Shown: positions 24,994 through 33,339, counted from the stretch's first letter. The stretch is DNA of 53,464 nucleotides from Halobacillus litoralis (GCF_020524085.2 NZ_CP129017.1:1-53464); one strand, 5' to 3'. The notes: generated by a model from the letters alone, not told the origin. Numbers and translations: made by a program.

Positions 24994-25725
24994 TTGAGAA
25001 AAGTATTAGATAAAGGTTATGTCCACTTAGAAGACAAGATGGGTGAAGACTTAAGCCCAGTAAATGATGCAAGGGTTTCATATGACAAAAAGCGCAATGA
25101 ATGGTCAGACAAAGAGAAAGGGCTTCTAAACTTCTTAGGCAAGCATGACCACACAAGCCCATTCAGAGGCTCTATTGTGAAGCTAGAAATGTATGCCCCT
25201 CTAATGATCGCAAGGCAAGCCTTCAAGTATATGGTTGGCTCAGATCATGCAGAAGCACCTACAAGGAACATGGACACCTTCACACAATGGAACGAAACTT
25301 CAAGGCGCTACATTTCTGATGCAGTGGAGTTTTACCTGCCCCAGCAAGACGAGTGGAGAAGCAAGCCAGAGAACAGCAAGCAGGGATCAGGAGAGCCATT
25401 CGATGAAGCGAGTGGGGCTTTCTTGCAGGAAAAGCTAGAAGACTACCAAGAGCTAGGCTTAGAGCTATATGAACGATCAATAGAAAAGGGAGTAGCCCCT
25501 GAGTTGGCTAGACTCTTCCTGCCAGCTTATGGCTTATACATTCGCTGGCGCTGGACAATGAGCTTGCAGACAGTAGCACATGTACTAAATCAAAGGCTTC
25601 CAAAAGACTCACAGAAAGAGTTTCAAGACTTTGCAAAGGCTATTTACCATGAGGTTAAGCCACAATTCCCAGTAGCTCTTGATGCTCTACTGAGTGACGA
25701 AGCTAAGGCTAGGGTGAGTGAATGA
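24994..25725 (+). CDS. thyX: Flavin-dependent thymidylate synthase ThyX (divergent motif)
   Basis: 243 residues, TTG start. It makes dTMP from dUMP using FAD and methylene-tetrahydrofolate. The N-terminal part reads DARVSYDKKRNEWSDKEKGLLNFLGKHDHTSPFRG, a ThyX hallmark. The signature is unusual: ARQAFKYMVG, then about 16 inserted residues (SDHAEAPTRNMDTFTQ), then WNETSRRY, where most enzymes have RHRxxS running straight into NExSxRY. The C-terminal region (ELARLFLPAYGLYIRWRWTMSLQTVAHVLNQR) carries the conserved R-rich helix. It overlaps thymidine kinase by 4 nt, forming a dTTP supply unit. Confidence 0.85.
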   Translation: MRKVLDKGYVHLEDKMGEDLSPVNDARVSYDKKRNEWSDKEKGLLNFLGKHDHTSPFRGSIVKLEMYAPLMIARQAFKYMVGSDHAEAPTRNMDTFTQWNETSRRYISDAVEFYLPQQDEWRSKPENSKQGSGEPFDEASGAFLQEKLEDYQELGLELYERSIEKGVAPELARLFLPAYGLYIRWRWTMSLQTVAHVLNQRLPKDSQKEFQDFAKAIYHEVKPQFPVALDALLSDEAKARVSE

Positions 25726-26306
25726 GCATTAAAGTAGGTAACACTGAGGTCATTCTAGGGACTATGTTCTCTGGAAAGACCTCTTTATTGTTGAAGAAAT
25801 TCAAGGAAAACAGCAGGGTAGAACGTTTTGTGAACATGGCTTTCAAGCCAAGGAAAGACACTAGGGATGGTCAAACTGAGATTAAATCACATGATGGATT
25901 CTCTATTGATGCAAGCCCAGTAGGTAGCCCTCTTGAGATTCTAAAAGAGGTCGATGATATGAAGAGCTTTGTTGCTTCATTCGAGCATATCATTGTCTAC
26001 ATTGACGAGGTTCAATTCATGGATGATGTAATCATTTCAGTCATTCAAAACCTCAACTCACAAGGGATTGATGTGATCTGCTGTGGCTTAAACATGGACA
26101 GGTTTGGCAAGCCATTTGGTGCTATGCCTAACATTATGGCTATAGCTGATGAAAGGACTCAAATTAAAACCAAGTGTAGGTGTGGGGCAGAGGCATATGT
26201 CTCATTTGGTAACTACATTAACAAAGATTCTCAGGTAGCCATAGGCGCTGATGAGTACGAGCCAGTATGTAAGAAATGTTTTTATGTTAGGAGGTTAGAA
26301 GATTAA
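25722..26306 (+). CDS. tdk: Thymidine kinase (type II)
   Basis: 194 residues. P-loop LGTMFSGKTSLLLKKF at residue 12, Walker B-like VYIDEVQFMDDV near 90, and a zinc-binding lasso with CRCGAEA and CKKCFY near the C-terminus. This is the cellular/poxvirus TK1-like fold. It phosphorylates thymidine to dTMP. It overlaps ThyX upstream and the reductase downstream (TAATG), so the three are co-translated. Confidence 0.93.
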   Translation: MSIKVGNTEVILGTMFSGKTSLLLKKFKENSRVERFVNMAFKPRKDTRDGQTEIKSHDGFSIDASPVGSPLEILKEVDDMKSFVASFEHIIVYIDEVQFMDDVIISVIQNLNSQGIDVICCGLNMDRFGKPFGAMPNIMAIADERTQIKTKCRCGAEAYVSFGNYINKDSQVAIGADEYEPVCKKCFYVRRLED

Positions 26307-28462
26307 TGACAACAACACTCACAGGATTCCAGCGAAAAATCCACCACACAAGGTATGCAAGGAAAGCCTTGGACAAAGAACAGCACATGAAGACAGGACA
26401 GCCAGTAGTAACGCTGACCAAAGATGGTAAATACCCTACAAGAGAGCTGGGAACAGTAGCTCTTTATGATCCAGAGAAACAGATCGTAACTGTGAGGCTT
26501 GAGACAGGAGACTATCAAGACACTTTCCCAGAACAGCTATTTGACCAAGACTTGCACAATGTTGATGTGCTACTAGAAACTGAATGGCAAGACACAGCAG
26601 ACAGGGTAGCATGGGCAGTAGCTCAGCCAGATCATGAGTATCAAAACCTGCCAGTCTCTCATCATGACTTCTTAGAAGCCATTGAAAACTTCAACCTAGT
26701 CCCAGCAGGGCGCATCTTGACTGGTGCTGGTGATGATGCAAAGGTTACTCTATTTAATTGCTATGTCATTGATGTAGAGAAGCCACCACACAATCCAGAG
26801 GCAGGAGTGGACAGCAGGCAAGCAATCTTTCACCACCAAGGAAGAGTAGCAGAAATCATGGCAAGGGGTGGTGGAGTTGGCACATGCTTATCAGTATTCA
26901 GACCAGCTTATGCCCCATTGAAACAGACCAAGGGAAGGGCTACAGGCTCAGTATTCATTGGTAACTTGCTTAGTGGCTTAACTGAGTTTGTCGAGCAGGC
27001 GAACAGAAGGGGCGCTCAGATGCTTACACAGCACGTTTGGCATCCTGACGTTTACCACAGCAGGGATAGTCAAGATGACTTCATTGGTGCTAAACAGAAA
27101 GAAGGATTCATGGAAGGCAATAACTCTTCTGTCTTGGTCACAGATGACTTCATGAAAGCCCTCTACAATGATGAGGACTGGGATCTTATTTTCCCTGACA
27201 CTGAACACCCAGCATATAATGAGGACTGGGATGGTGACATTAATAAATGGATTGATGAGCATGGAAAGGCTTCTGTTAAGGTTTACAAGACTGTTCCAGC
27301 TAGGGACATTTGGGATAAGATTATAGAAGCTAACTGGGCAAGCGCTGAGCTAGGTGTCATTTATATTGATCGTTACAATCAGATGCACAATGGATGGTAT
27401 CTAGGCACTATCATGGCTACTAATCCTTGTGGCGAGCAAGGACTACTAGGCAATTCCACTTGTAACCTATCAGCAGTCAACTTTGGTCGAATGATTAAAG
27501 TAGTAGGGAAAGACTCTGAGGGTATTATCTATGACATTGACTGGGACAAGCTAGAGCAGACTGTAGAAACAGGGGTACGATTCCTAGACAATATCATTGA
27601 TACTACAGAATACTTTGACTCTGATATGGAGAAGCAACAGAAAGGCGAGAGAAGGCTAGGACTTGGCTATCTTGGTGTCCATGACCTATTAATCGCATTG
27701 AGGCTAAAATATGGCTCAGAAGAAGCTGAGAACGTCTTAGACGATGTATTCTCATTCTTTAGGGACACAGCCTATAATGCTTCCATTGATCTTGCCATTG
27801 AAAAGGGCGCTTTCCCATTATATGATGATCGCTACCTTGAGAGTGGCTTTGTTAAAACACTGCCCCAAGAAATCCAAGATCGAATCAAGCTACATGGTAT
27901 CAGGAACTTGACCATCCTAACTGTAGCACCTACAGGAACAACAGGCTCAATGACACCAAGCCTATTGAGTCCAGAGGATTCAGTCTCTACAGGTGTAGAG
28001 CCACACTTTGCAATGAAGTACGAGCGCATGAGTCGAATTGGAACTACTACTCAGTACGCTGGGGTTGCTAAGGCTTGGAAGGATGAACACCCTGACCAAG
28101 AGCTACCAGAGTATTTCATTGGTGCAATGGAGTTAAGCCCAGAAGCTCATGTGGCTATGCAGGCAGTAGCTCAGAGATATGTTGACTCTTCTATATCCAA
28201 GACAGTCAATGCACCTAAAGACCACTCACAAGATCAAGTAGATACTCTCTACAGGTTGGCATATGAGAAAGGCTTAAAAGGTGTAACCTACTATCGTGAT
28301 GGATCGAGGTATGAACAGATTCTCTCAGTAGGAGAAGAAGATGGGGCAGAAGAAGAGACAGAAGAGCAGTGGGAATGTGGCTCATGTGGCAGTAAGAAGT
28401 TTCACATGGTCGAAAACTGCAAGCAATGTGCTGAATGTGGGATGCAAGCATGTTCATTATAA
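26306..28462 (+). CDS. nrdJ: Adenosylcobalamin-dependent (class II) ribonucleotide reductase
   Basis: 718 residues. Substrate-site cysteine region LFNCYVIDVEKPP near 150, MARGGGVGTCLSVFRP near 185, and the active-site loop ATNPCGEQGLLGNSTCNLSAVN near 370. Late TVAPTGTTGSMTPSLLSPEDSVS is the phosphate-binding loop region. The tail carries a Cys cluster (WECGSCGSK, CKQCAECGMQACSL) for redox relay. The lack of a small subunit gene and these motifs indicate the B12-dependent class. It converts ribonucleotides to deoxyribonucleotides. Host cobalamin would be needed. Confidence 0.9.
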   Translation: MTTTLTGFQRKIHHTRYARKALDKEQHMKTGQPVVTLTKDGKYPTRELGTVALYDPEKQIVTVRLETGDYQDTFPEQLFDQDLHNVDVLLETEWQDTADRVAWAVAQPDHEYQNLPVSHHDFLEAIENFNLVPAGRILTGAGDDAKVTLFNCYVIDVEKPPHNPEAGVDSRQAIFHHQGRVAEIMARGGGVGTCLSVFRPAYAPLKQTKGRATGSVFIGNLLSGLTEFVEQANRRGAQMLTQHVWHPDVYHSRDSQDDFIGAKQKEGFMEGNNSSVLVTDDFMKALYNDEDWDLIFPDTEHPAYNEDWDGDINKWIDEHGKASVKVYKTVPARDIWDKIIEANWASAELGVIYIDRYNQMHNGWYLGTIMATNPCGEQGLLGNSTCNLSAVNFGRMIKVVGKDSEGIIYDIDWDKLEQTVETGVRFLDNIIDTTEYFDSDMEKQQKGERRLGLGYLGVHDLLIALRLKYGSEEAENVLDDVFSFFRDTAYNASIDLAIEKGAFPLYDDRYLESGFVKTLPQEIQDRIKLHGIRNLTILTVAPTGTTGSMTPSLLSPEDSVSTGVEPHFAMKYERMSRIGTTTQYAGVAKAWKDEHPDQELPEYFIGAMELSPEAHVAMQAVAQRYVDSSISKTVNAPKDHSQDQVDTLYRLAYEKGLKGVTYYRDGSRYEQILSVGEEDGAEEETEEQWECGSCGSKKFHMVENCKQCAECGMQACSL

Positions 28463-28590
28463 TTACAACTATGATCCTGTTTCTTTTAGGTTTCTATATG
28501 GGTTTCAATGCAGGAGAAAAGCATGGATTCAACAAGGGTGAAAGGACTATGTACGAGAAAGTAAAGAAAAATCTAATTAAAGGCTTGTAA
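28450..28590 (+). CDS. 46-residue membrane peptide overlapping nrdJ end
   Basis: Begins MFIIITTMILFLLGFYMGFN and ends KKNLIKGL. One N-terminal membrane helix and a basic cytoplasmic tail (EKHGFNKGERTMYEKVKKN). It starts 13 nt inside nrdJ in another frame and its stop lies inside the operator at 28587. The function is unknown; phage small membrane proteins of this form often alter host envelope or exclusion. Confidence 0.6.
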   Translation: MFIIITTMILFLLGFYMGFNAGEKHGFNKGERTMYEKVKKNLIKGL

Positions 28591-28613
28591 TCTTTAAGAT
28601 TACATGATACAGT
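28585..28613 (+). promoter_or_regulatory. Early promoter with full operator palindrome
   Basis: TTGTAA, 17 nt, TACAGT. GTAATCTTTAAGATTAC (28587-28603) overlaps the -35 and spacer. The same arrangement recurs at 33311, strongly suggesting co-regulation. Confidence 0.75.
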
Positions 28614-28645
28614 ATTTATAGAGTTGAACGAAGGGGGAGAACAGC

Positions 28646-28834
28646 ATGGCAGAGCAGAGCAAGGCAATCTCAGAGAAACAGCAAGACTTCATGGCTACTC
28701 TTGAAGAAGAGCGAGGCGTTGAAATTGAAGAGCTTGGCTGGGATCGAGAGCTACTTGAAGATGAACAGTTTGGTCAAGGTCGAGCAAGCCTAGTAATCAA
28801 AGAGCTACTATCACTACCAAAAGAAGAAGGCTAA
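28646..28834 (+). CDS. Small acidic hypothetical protein
   Basis: 62 residues with GGGGGAGA upstream. KAISEKQQDFMATLEEERGVEIEELGWDRELL suggests a short UBA-like or helical adaptor. It is the first gene after the operator-promoter at 28585 and lies upstream of the tRNA. I do not recognise the family. Confidence 0.55.
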   Translation: MAEQSKAISEKQQDFMATLEEERGVEIEELGWDRELLEDEQFGQGRASLVIKELLSLPKEEG

Positions 28835-28838
28835 TTAT

Positions 28839-28855
28839 GAGGGGCTTTGCCCCTC
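28839..28855 (+). terminator. Hairpin between 28646 gene and tRNA
   Basis: GAGGGGC TTT GCCCCTC, a perfect 7-bp stem with a 3-nt loop, but no good T-run follows. It could be an attenuator or processing signal 7 nt before the tRNA. Confidence 0.5.
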
Positions 28856-28862
28856 TTCATAT

Positions 28863-28935
28863 GCCCTCATAGCTCAGTGGATAGAGCAACAGCCTCCTAA
28901 GCTGTGGGTCGAAGGTTCGAGTCCTTCTGAGGGCG
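28863..28935 (+). tRNA. tRNA-Arg (anticodon CCU)
   Basis: 73 nt cloverleaf. Acceptor GCCCTCA/TGAGGGC, D arm GCTC/GAGC, anticodon stem ACAGC/GCTGT with loop CTCCTAA (anticodon CCT), T arm GAAGG/CCTTC with TTCGAGT, discriminator G, no encoded CCA. It reads AGG, an arginine codon used heavily in this genome (for example throughout 1030-1518 and the fibre gene), so it should raise decoding capacity for phage messages. Confidence 0.95.
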
Positions 28936-28937
28936 CT

Positions 28938-28988
28938 TAATCTCTTTGGCAGACTTTTTACACCTCCTTTTAACTGCCCCAGAGATTT
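28938..28988 (+). ncRNA. Hairpin with anti-Shine-Dalgarno-like loop (putative small RNA)
   Basis: A stem of AATCTCT/AGAGATT (7 bp), a TT/CC internal loop, and GGCAG/CTGCC (5 bp) encloses a 21-nt loop containing CACCTCCTTTT. That loop is nearly identical to the 3' tail of 16S rRNA, so a transcript would expose a sequence complementary to Shine-Dalgarno sites. It starts 3 nt after the tRNA and is followed by a terminator at 28999. The non-coding RNA role is an inference. The complement contains AAAAGGAGGTG, but no start codon follows on that strand. Confidence 0.45.
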
Positions 28989-28998
28989 ACTTACAAGT

Positions 28999-29025
28999 GG
29001 ACAGTCATTTAATGGCTGTCCTTTT
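28999..29025 (+). terminator. Terminator after tRNA/hairpin unit
   Basis: GGACAG and CAT pair with ATG and CTGTCC, then TTTT. It closes the transcript carrying the tRNA and the hairpin at 28938. Confidence 0.8.
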
Positions 29026-29075
29026 CTATTCCATAAAGGGAGAGAGCAGAGACTAGCAGAGGAAGGATGAGAAAC

Positions 29076-30821
29076 ATGCCAAAGGTTGAATTACACCAGC
29101 ATGGACAGAAAAGCTCACTAGATGGGATCGCTACAGTACAGGAGATTGTAGCCAGAGCCAAAGACCTTGGACAGCCAGCAGTGGCTTTGACAGATCATGG
29201 ACACATGCAGGACTTTTATGATTTTTACCAAGAGTGTAAGAAAGAAGGTATCAAGCCCATCATTGGAAATGAGGCTTACTTTACTGAGGATCGTTTTGTG
29301 AAAGAGAAAGGGACTAAACACTATCACTTAGTCCTATTAGCAAAGAACACCACAGGTCTTAGAAACCTGTTCAAGATTACTTCCAAGTCTCACCTTGAAG
29401 GCTTCTATGGCAAGCCAAGAGTTGACTGGGACTTACTAGATGAATATGGAGAGGGAATTATTGTACTCTCTGGCTGTCTTGCAGGCTACCCACAGCAGAT
29501 GATTGCAGAAGGTAACTACCTCAAGGCTAAGAAGGTTATTAAGAAATTCAAGAAAATGTTTGGTGAGGACTTCTACCTTGAAATCCAGCCCAATGAGCAT
29601 GGACTACAGAAGGATGTAAATAAATGCTTTACTGAGTGGAATGAAGGTATGGGCATTGATCTGGTGGCTACCACTGATGCTCACTACATGGAGTCAGGCG
29701 AAGGAAGGCTCACTCACATGGTTTACACCCAGATAGCTGACTTCAATGGTGAAGAGATTTACAAGCACAACTACAATATGGGTGCTAATGAGACTTACCA
29801 CAATCTCATCAATCTCACTGGGATCTCTAAAGAGAAGGCTTATGAGGCTGTAGATAACACTGAGAAGGTAGCTGACAAGGTTGAAGAGTATGAGATAGAC
29901 GATTCATTGAAACTACCTCACTTCCCACTTCCTGATGAATATAAGGCAATGGAGAATGGGGCAGATGAATACTTGAAGCAACTTTGTAGGGATGGCTGGA
30001 AATACAGAGGCATCAATGCCCTTTCTGATGAACAGCAACAGATTTACAAAGACAGGATCATGGAAGAGTTTGAAGTAATCATGGGTAAAGGATTCTCTGA
30101 ATACTTCCTTATCGTTCAAGACTTCATTTGGTGGTCAAGAAATAACAATATCATTGTAGGATATGGGCGAGGCTCAGCAGGTGGCTCATTAGTCGCTTAC
30201 CTGATGGGAATTGTAGAGCTTGACCCTATAGAATACGATCTCCTATTCGAGCGTTTCTTAAATCCAGATCGTAACGAGCTACCAGATATTGATGTGGACT
30301 TTGCAGACAGGGAAGCAGTAGTAAATTATGTGAAGGACACTTATGGACACGACAAGGTTTGCTCAGTAATCACATTTGGAACGTTTGGTGCTAAGGGAGT
30401 TGTTCGTGATGTTGCCAAGGCTCTTCATGGTAAGAAGCAAGGTCACATGATGGGCGACAAACTTAGTGGTCTGATCCCAGAGACACCAAGCATTACTCTG
30501 AAAGATGCAATGCAGGAAGTACCAGAGCTTGAAGAGCTTCTGGACAGTGACCACAAGTACCAGCAGGTTAAGAAGTACGCTCTGGAATTTGAAGGGCGAG
30601 TGAGACAGACTTCTACCCATGCTTGTGCCATTATCATTTCAGATCGTGACCTGACAGATGTGATCCCACTTCAAAGGGACTCAGAAGATGAGCCAATGGC
30701 TATGGTGGATATGGACACCTGTGAAGCACTAGGGCTAGTCAAATTTGACTTCCTTGGATTGAAGACACTTTCAGTAATCAATAATACAAGCGACCTTATC
30801 AATGAAAGCGAGGCATCATAA
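29076..30821 (+). CDS. DNA polymerase III alpha (DnaE), N-terminal fragment: PHP plus palm
   Basis: 581 residues from ATG 29076; GAGGAAGG is 9 nt upstream, whereas ATG 29067 abuts it. Residues 1-280 are the PHP domain (ELHQHGQKSSLDG, AVALTDHGHMQDF, GIKPIIGNEAYF, TTDAHYM). Residues 290-580 are the palm, with YGRGSAGGSLVAYLMGI, the catalytic acidic motif ELPDIDVDFAD and the third Asp in KFDFLGLKTLSVIN. It stops just after that helix, where full-length DnaE would continue into the fingers. The rest is encoded at 31225. All catalytic carboxylates lie in this chain. Confidence 0.92.
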   Translation: MPKVELHQHGQKSSLDGIATVQEIVARAKDLGQPAVALTDHGHMQDFYDFYQECKKEGIKPIIGNEAYFTEDRFVKEKGTKHYHLVLLAKNTTGLRNLFKITSKSHLEGFYGKPRVDWDLLDEYGEGIIVLSGCLAGYPQQMIAEGNYLKAKKVIKKFKKMFGEDFYLEIQPNEHGLQKDVNKCFTEWNEGMGIDLVATTDAHYMESGEGRLTHMVYTQIADFNGEEIYKHNYNMGANETYHNLINLTGISKEKAYEAVDNTEKVADKVEEYEIDDSLKLPHFPLPDEYKAMENGADEYLKQLCRDGWKYRGINALSDEQQQIYKDRIMEEFEVIMGKGFSEYFLIVQDFIWWSRNNNIIVGYGRGSAGGSLVAYLMGIVELDPIEYDLLFERFLNPDRNELPDIDVDFADREAVVNYVKDTYGHDKVCSVITFGTFGAKGVVRDVAKALHGKKQGHMMGDKLSGLIPETPSITLKDAMQEVPELEELLDSDHKYQQVKKYALEFEGRVRQTSTHACAIIISDRDLTDVIPLQRDSEDEPMAMVDMDTCEALGLVKFDFLGLKTLSVINNTSDLINESEAS

Positions 30822-31225
30822 TGTTTGAAACTTACAAGATCACTCACATGCTACCAACAGATATAAAGCCATTTGGCTATAACAAGAACAGCTATGAAGA
30901 TATGTTTGCACCTATTGACTACACTGTTATGGAAGAGGTCATTCACTACACCAGCGAGGCAGACAGGATAGTGACAAGGATTGTAGATGCTTACCATGAG
31001 CGAGTAATGAAATATAACAGCAGGGCAGAGCGAGTCATTCTAGGTGCTGAGGCATACAAGAAAATAATTGCTCATGCCTCTAAGATCAATGGTGGCTTTG
31101 TTCAACCTACAGAGCTTGCAGGTCTTAAGCTCACAGTTGCAGGAAATGGAGAGGGCTTTCTTCTAACCTCTGATAAACCAGATGAAGAGTTGACAATTTC
31201 ATTCAGAGAAAAGAGGGGTAAATAA
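30821..31225 (+). CDS. Unknown protein encoded between the two DnaE halves
   Basis: 134 residues; both ends overlap the flanking genes as TAATG. N-terminal half is helical (MEEVIHYTSEADRIVTRIVDAYHERVMKYN). The C-terminal half (ERVILGAEAYKKIIAHAS, AGLKLTVAGNGEGFLLTS) resembles a small alpha/beta domain common in phage accessory proteins. It has no LAGLIDADG, HNH or GIY-YIG motif and no Cys/Asn intein splice residues at the borders, so it is neither an intein nor a recognisable homing nuclease. It could be a free-standing insert or a subunit bridging the split polymerase. Confidence 0.75.
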   Translation: MFETYKITHMLPTDIKPFGYNKNSYEDMFAPIDYTVMEEVIHYTSEADRIVTRIVDAYHERVMKYNSRAERVILGAEAYKKIIAHASKINGGFVQPTELAGLKLTVAGNGEGFLLTSDKPDEELTISFREKRGK

Positions 31226-32682
31226 TGACTACACCACAAACAATCATGACCCACAAGGGAGAATTTGATGTACTGGATATTCCACTAGATGATGAAAAGA
31301 CACTGGACTTGCTCAGAAATGGGCATACCTCTGGTGTCTTCCAGCTTGAGTCTGATGGAATGAAGCAACTACTCAGACAGCTACAGCCAAAGAGCTTCAA
31401 GAAAATCATTGACGTTCTGGCACTCTACAGACCTGCCCCACTTTCCATCAAGGGTGACGATGGCTTGACGATGGTTGAGCGTTATATCAAGGTCGAGCAT
31501 GGAGAGATTGAGCCAGAATATATCCATGAAGATTTAAGACCTATCCTTGAGAAGACGAATGGACAGCTACTCTATCAGGAACAGATGATGCAGATTAGTA
31601 GGAAGTTTGGTGGCTTCTCTCAAGGTCGAGCAGACACGCTCAGGAAGGCAATGGGTAAGAAGAAAGAAGACCTGATGGCAGAGCTTAAAGATGAATTTAT
31701 TGAAGGCTGTACTGACCAATACAATGCAGACTTAGCAAAAGAGCTATGGCAGTGGATCGAAAAAGGGGCAGGGTATTTGTTCAATAAATCCCACTCAGCA
31801 GACTATGGCTTGATTAGCTGGCAGACAGCTTACTTGAAGGCACATGAGCCTATTAAATTCATGGCTTCTATTATGTCCTCTGAATTGCAGGATGAGAGCC
31901 ATTCTGACAAAGGGAAATCTAAGAAGAAGACCAAGAGTAAGAAGCTAGAAAAGATCGCTTTCTATGTGGATGAGGCGAAGCAACAGGGGATCGAGGTTAA
32001 GCCACCACTTATTAATCAATCACAGCATAGGTTTGTTGAGGATGATGGGCGCATTATTTTCTCTCTCAATGCAATCAAGGGAGTAGGTAGCCCAGCCATT
32101 GCTCAGGTGATCGAGAATAAGCCATACGCTAACTTTGATGACTTCCTAGACTGCAATGTATTCAAAGGCTCTGAGGTCAAGAAAGGTGCTATTGTTGGAC
32201 TTATCAAAGCTGGTGCATTCGATGAGACAGACCCAGACAGGGTTGATCTCTTGAAGAAGTACATGGAAACAAGACCTAAGAAAGAACGAGAGCCAGAGAA
32301 GCACCCTGTTTCCTTTGATGATGAAATCAATCCTAACTCAACAATGCTCAGGTGGGAGAAGGAAGTAACAGGATTGTATATGTCAGGGCATCCACTAGAT
32401 AAATACAGCTTCATTCCATTTGATGATGTGAGGACAGGCTATAAAGCTACCATTGGTGGAGAGCTTAGCAAGGTTAAGCAGATCAGGACTAAGAAAGGTA
32501 AGGATATGGCTTTCTTAGATATTGATACACCAGAAGGCAAGCGTGACTGTGTACTATTCCCTCATCAATTCAATAAGTACAAAGGCAAGTTGACAGAAGG
32601 CGAAATGGTCATAATCGAAGGCGAGAAAGAAGAGAGAAATGGAGAGTTTCAAGTAATAGTCGATAAAATTCAAAAGGTGTGA
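31225..32682 (+). CDS. DNA polymerase III alpha (DnaE), C-terminal fragment: fingers, HhH, OB
   Basis: 485 residues. It resumes exactly where full-length DnaE continues: FDVLDIPLDDEKTLDLLRNGHTSGVFQLESDGMKQLLRQLQP, then the fingers (ALYRPAPLSIKGDDGLTMVERYI, LLYQEQMMQISRKFGGFSQGRADTLRKAMGKK, FNKSHSADYGLISWQTAYLKAH). A helix-hairpin-helix (LNAIKGVGSPAIAQVIENK) follows, then a C-terminal OB fold (KDMAFLDIDTPEGKRDCVLFP). With the N-terminal fragment it totals about 1066 residues, a normal DnaE length, so nothing substantial seems lost. Confidence 0.92.
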   Translation: MTTPQTIMTHKGEFDVLDIPLDDEKTLDLLRNGHTSGVFQLESDGMKQLLRQLQPKSFKKIIDVLALYRPAPLSIKGDDGLTMVERYIKVEHGEIEPEYIHEDLRPILEKTNGQLLYQEQMMQISRKFGGFSQGRADTLRKAMGKKKEDLMAELKDEFIEGCTDQYNADLAKELWQWIEKGAGYLFNKSHSADYGLISWQTAYLKAHEPIKFMASIMSSELQDESHSDKGKSKKKTKSKKLEKIAFYVDEAKQQGIEVKPPLINQSQHRFVEDDGRIIFSLNAIKGVGSPAIAQVIENKPYANFDDFLDCNVFKGSEVKKGAIVGLIKAGAFDETDPDRVDLLKKYMETRPKKEREPEKHPVSFDDEINPNSTMLRWEKEVTGLYMSGHPLDKYSFIPFDDVRTGYKATIGGELSKVKQIRTKKGKDMAFLDIDTPEGKRDCVLFPHQFNKYKGKLTEGEMVIIEGEKEERNGEFQVIVDKIQKV

Positions 32683-32686
32683 GGGG

Positions 32687-33316
32687 ATGGATAAAGTGAT
32701 TACAATATCAGGAATGATAGGTACAGGGAAAAGCTCTCTGGCAGAACTACTAGCAGAACGCTTAGGATCAGAAGCATTTTATGAGAGTGTAGGAGATAAC
32801 CCTGTTCTTGATAAGTTTTATGAAGACAAGGAGAGCTGGGCTTTCCACCTACAGGTACACTTCTTAAATGAACGATTCAAGAGTATCAAGAAAGCTCTGA
32901 CTCATAGAGACAATGTGCTGGATCGAAGCATATATGAAGATGCTCTGTTTACCAAGATCAACTATGAAATGGGCAACATGGATGAGGTTTCTTATAATCT
33001 CTATCTGGACTTACTAGACAATATGATGCAAGAGCTTGAAGAGCTACCAAAGAAAAGCCCAGACTTGATGATTTACCTATATGGCTCATTCGATGAGGTA
33101 CTAAGGCGCATCAATAAGAGAGGTAGGGACTTTGAGAACACAGAAGACAACCCAGAGCTTTATGAGTATTTCAAGACTCTTCACGCTAACTACAATGACT
33201 GGGCAAGAGATTATAGACACTCTGATATAGTATGGGTGAATATAGATCAGTTTGATTTTGTGGAGAATGAAGAGGATAAAGAAATCGTCTTGAAATCTAT
33301 TACAGACCTATTGTAA
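32687..33316 (+). CDS. Deoxynucleoside kinase (dGK/dAK type)
   Basis: 209 residues. P-loop ISGMIGTGKSSLAELLAERLG at residue 8, then the ESVGDNPVLDKFYED substrate loop, the DRSIYEDALF ERS/DRS-type motif near 80, and a LID region (RINKRGRDFENTEDN) near 140. This pattern belongs to the deoxyadenosine/deoxyguanosine kinase family. With thymidine kinase, ThyX and NrdJ it completes a dNTP supply set. It follows the polymerase by 4 nt. Confidence 0.88.
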   Translation: MDKVITISGMIGTGKSSLAELLAERLGSEAFYESVGDNPVLDKFYEDKESWAFHLQVHFLNERFKSIKKALTHRDNVLDRSIYEDALFTKINYEMGNMDEVSYNLYLDLLDNMMQELEELPKKSPDLMIYLYGSFDEVLRRINKRGRDFENTEDNPELYEYFKTLHANYNDWARDYRHSDIVWVNIDQFDFVENEEDKEIVLKSITDLL

Positions 33317-33339
33317 TCTTTAAGATTACATGATACACT
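33311..33339 (+). promoter_or_regulatory. Early promoter with full operator palindrome
   Basis: TTGTAA, 17 nt, TACACT. GTAATCTTTAAGATTAC (33313-33329) is identical to the 28587 copy and overlaps the upstream stop codon. Confidence 0.75.

Noticed and set aside
28950..28980. Minus-strand gene using AAAAGGAGGTG as ribosome site
   Set aside because: No ATG, GTG or TTG follows at usable distance on that strand and no open frame continues.
30821..31225. Intein or homing endonuclease splitting dnaE
   Set aside because: No splice-junction Cys/Ser/Asn pattern and no LAGLIDADG, HNH or GIY-YIG motif; both sides have their own start/stop overlaps.
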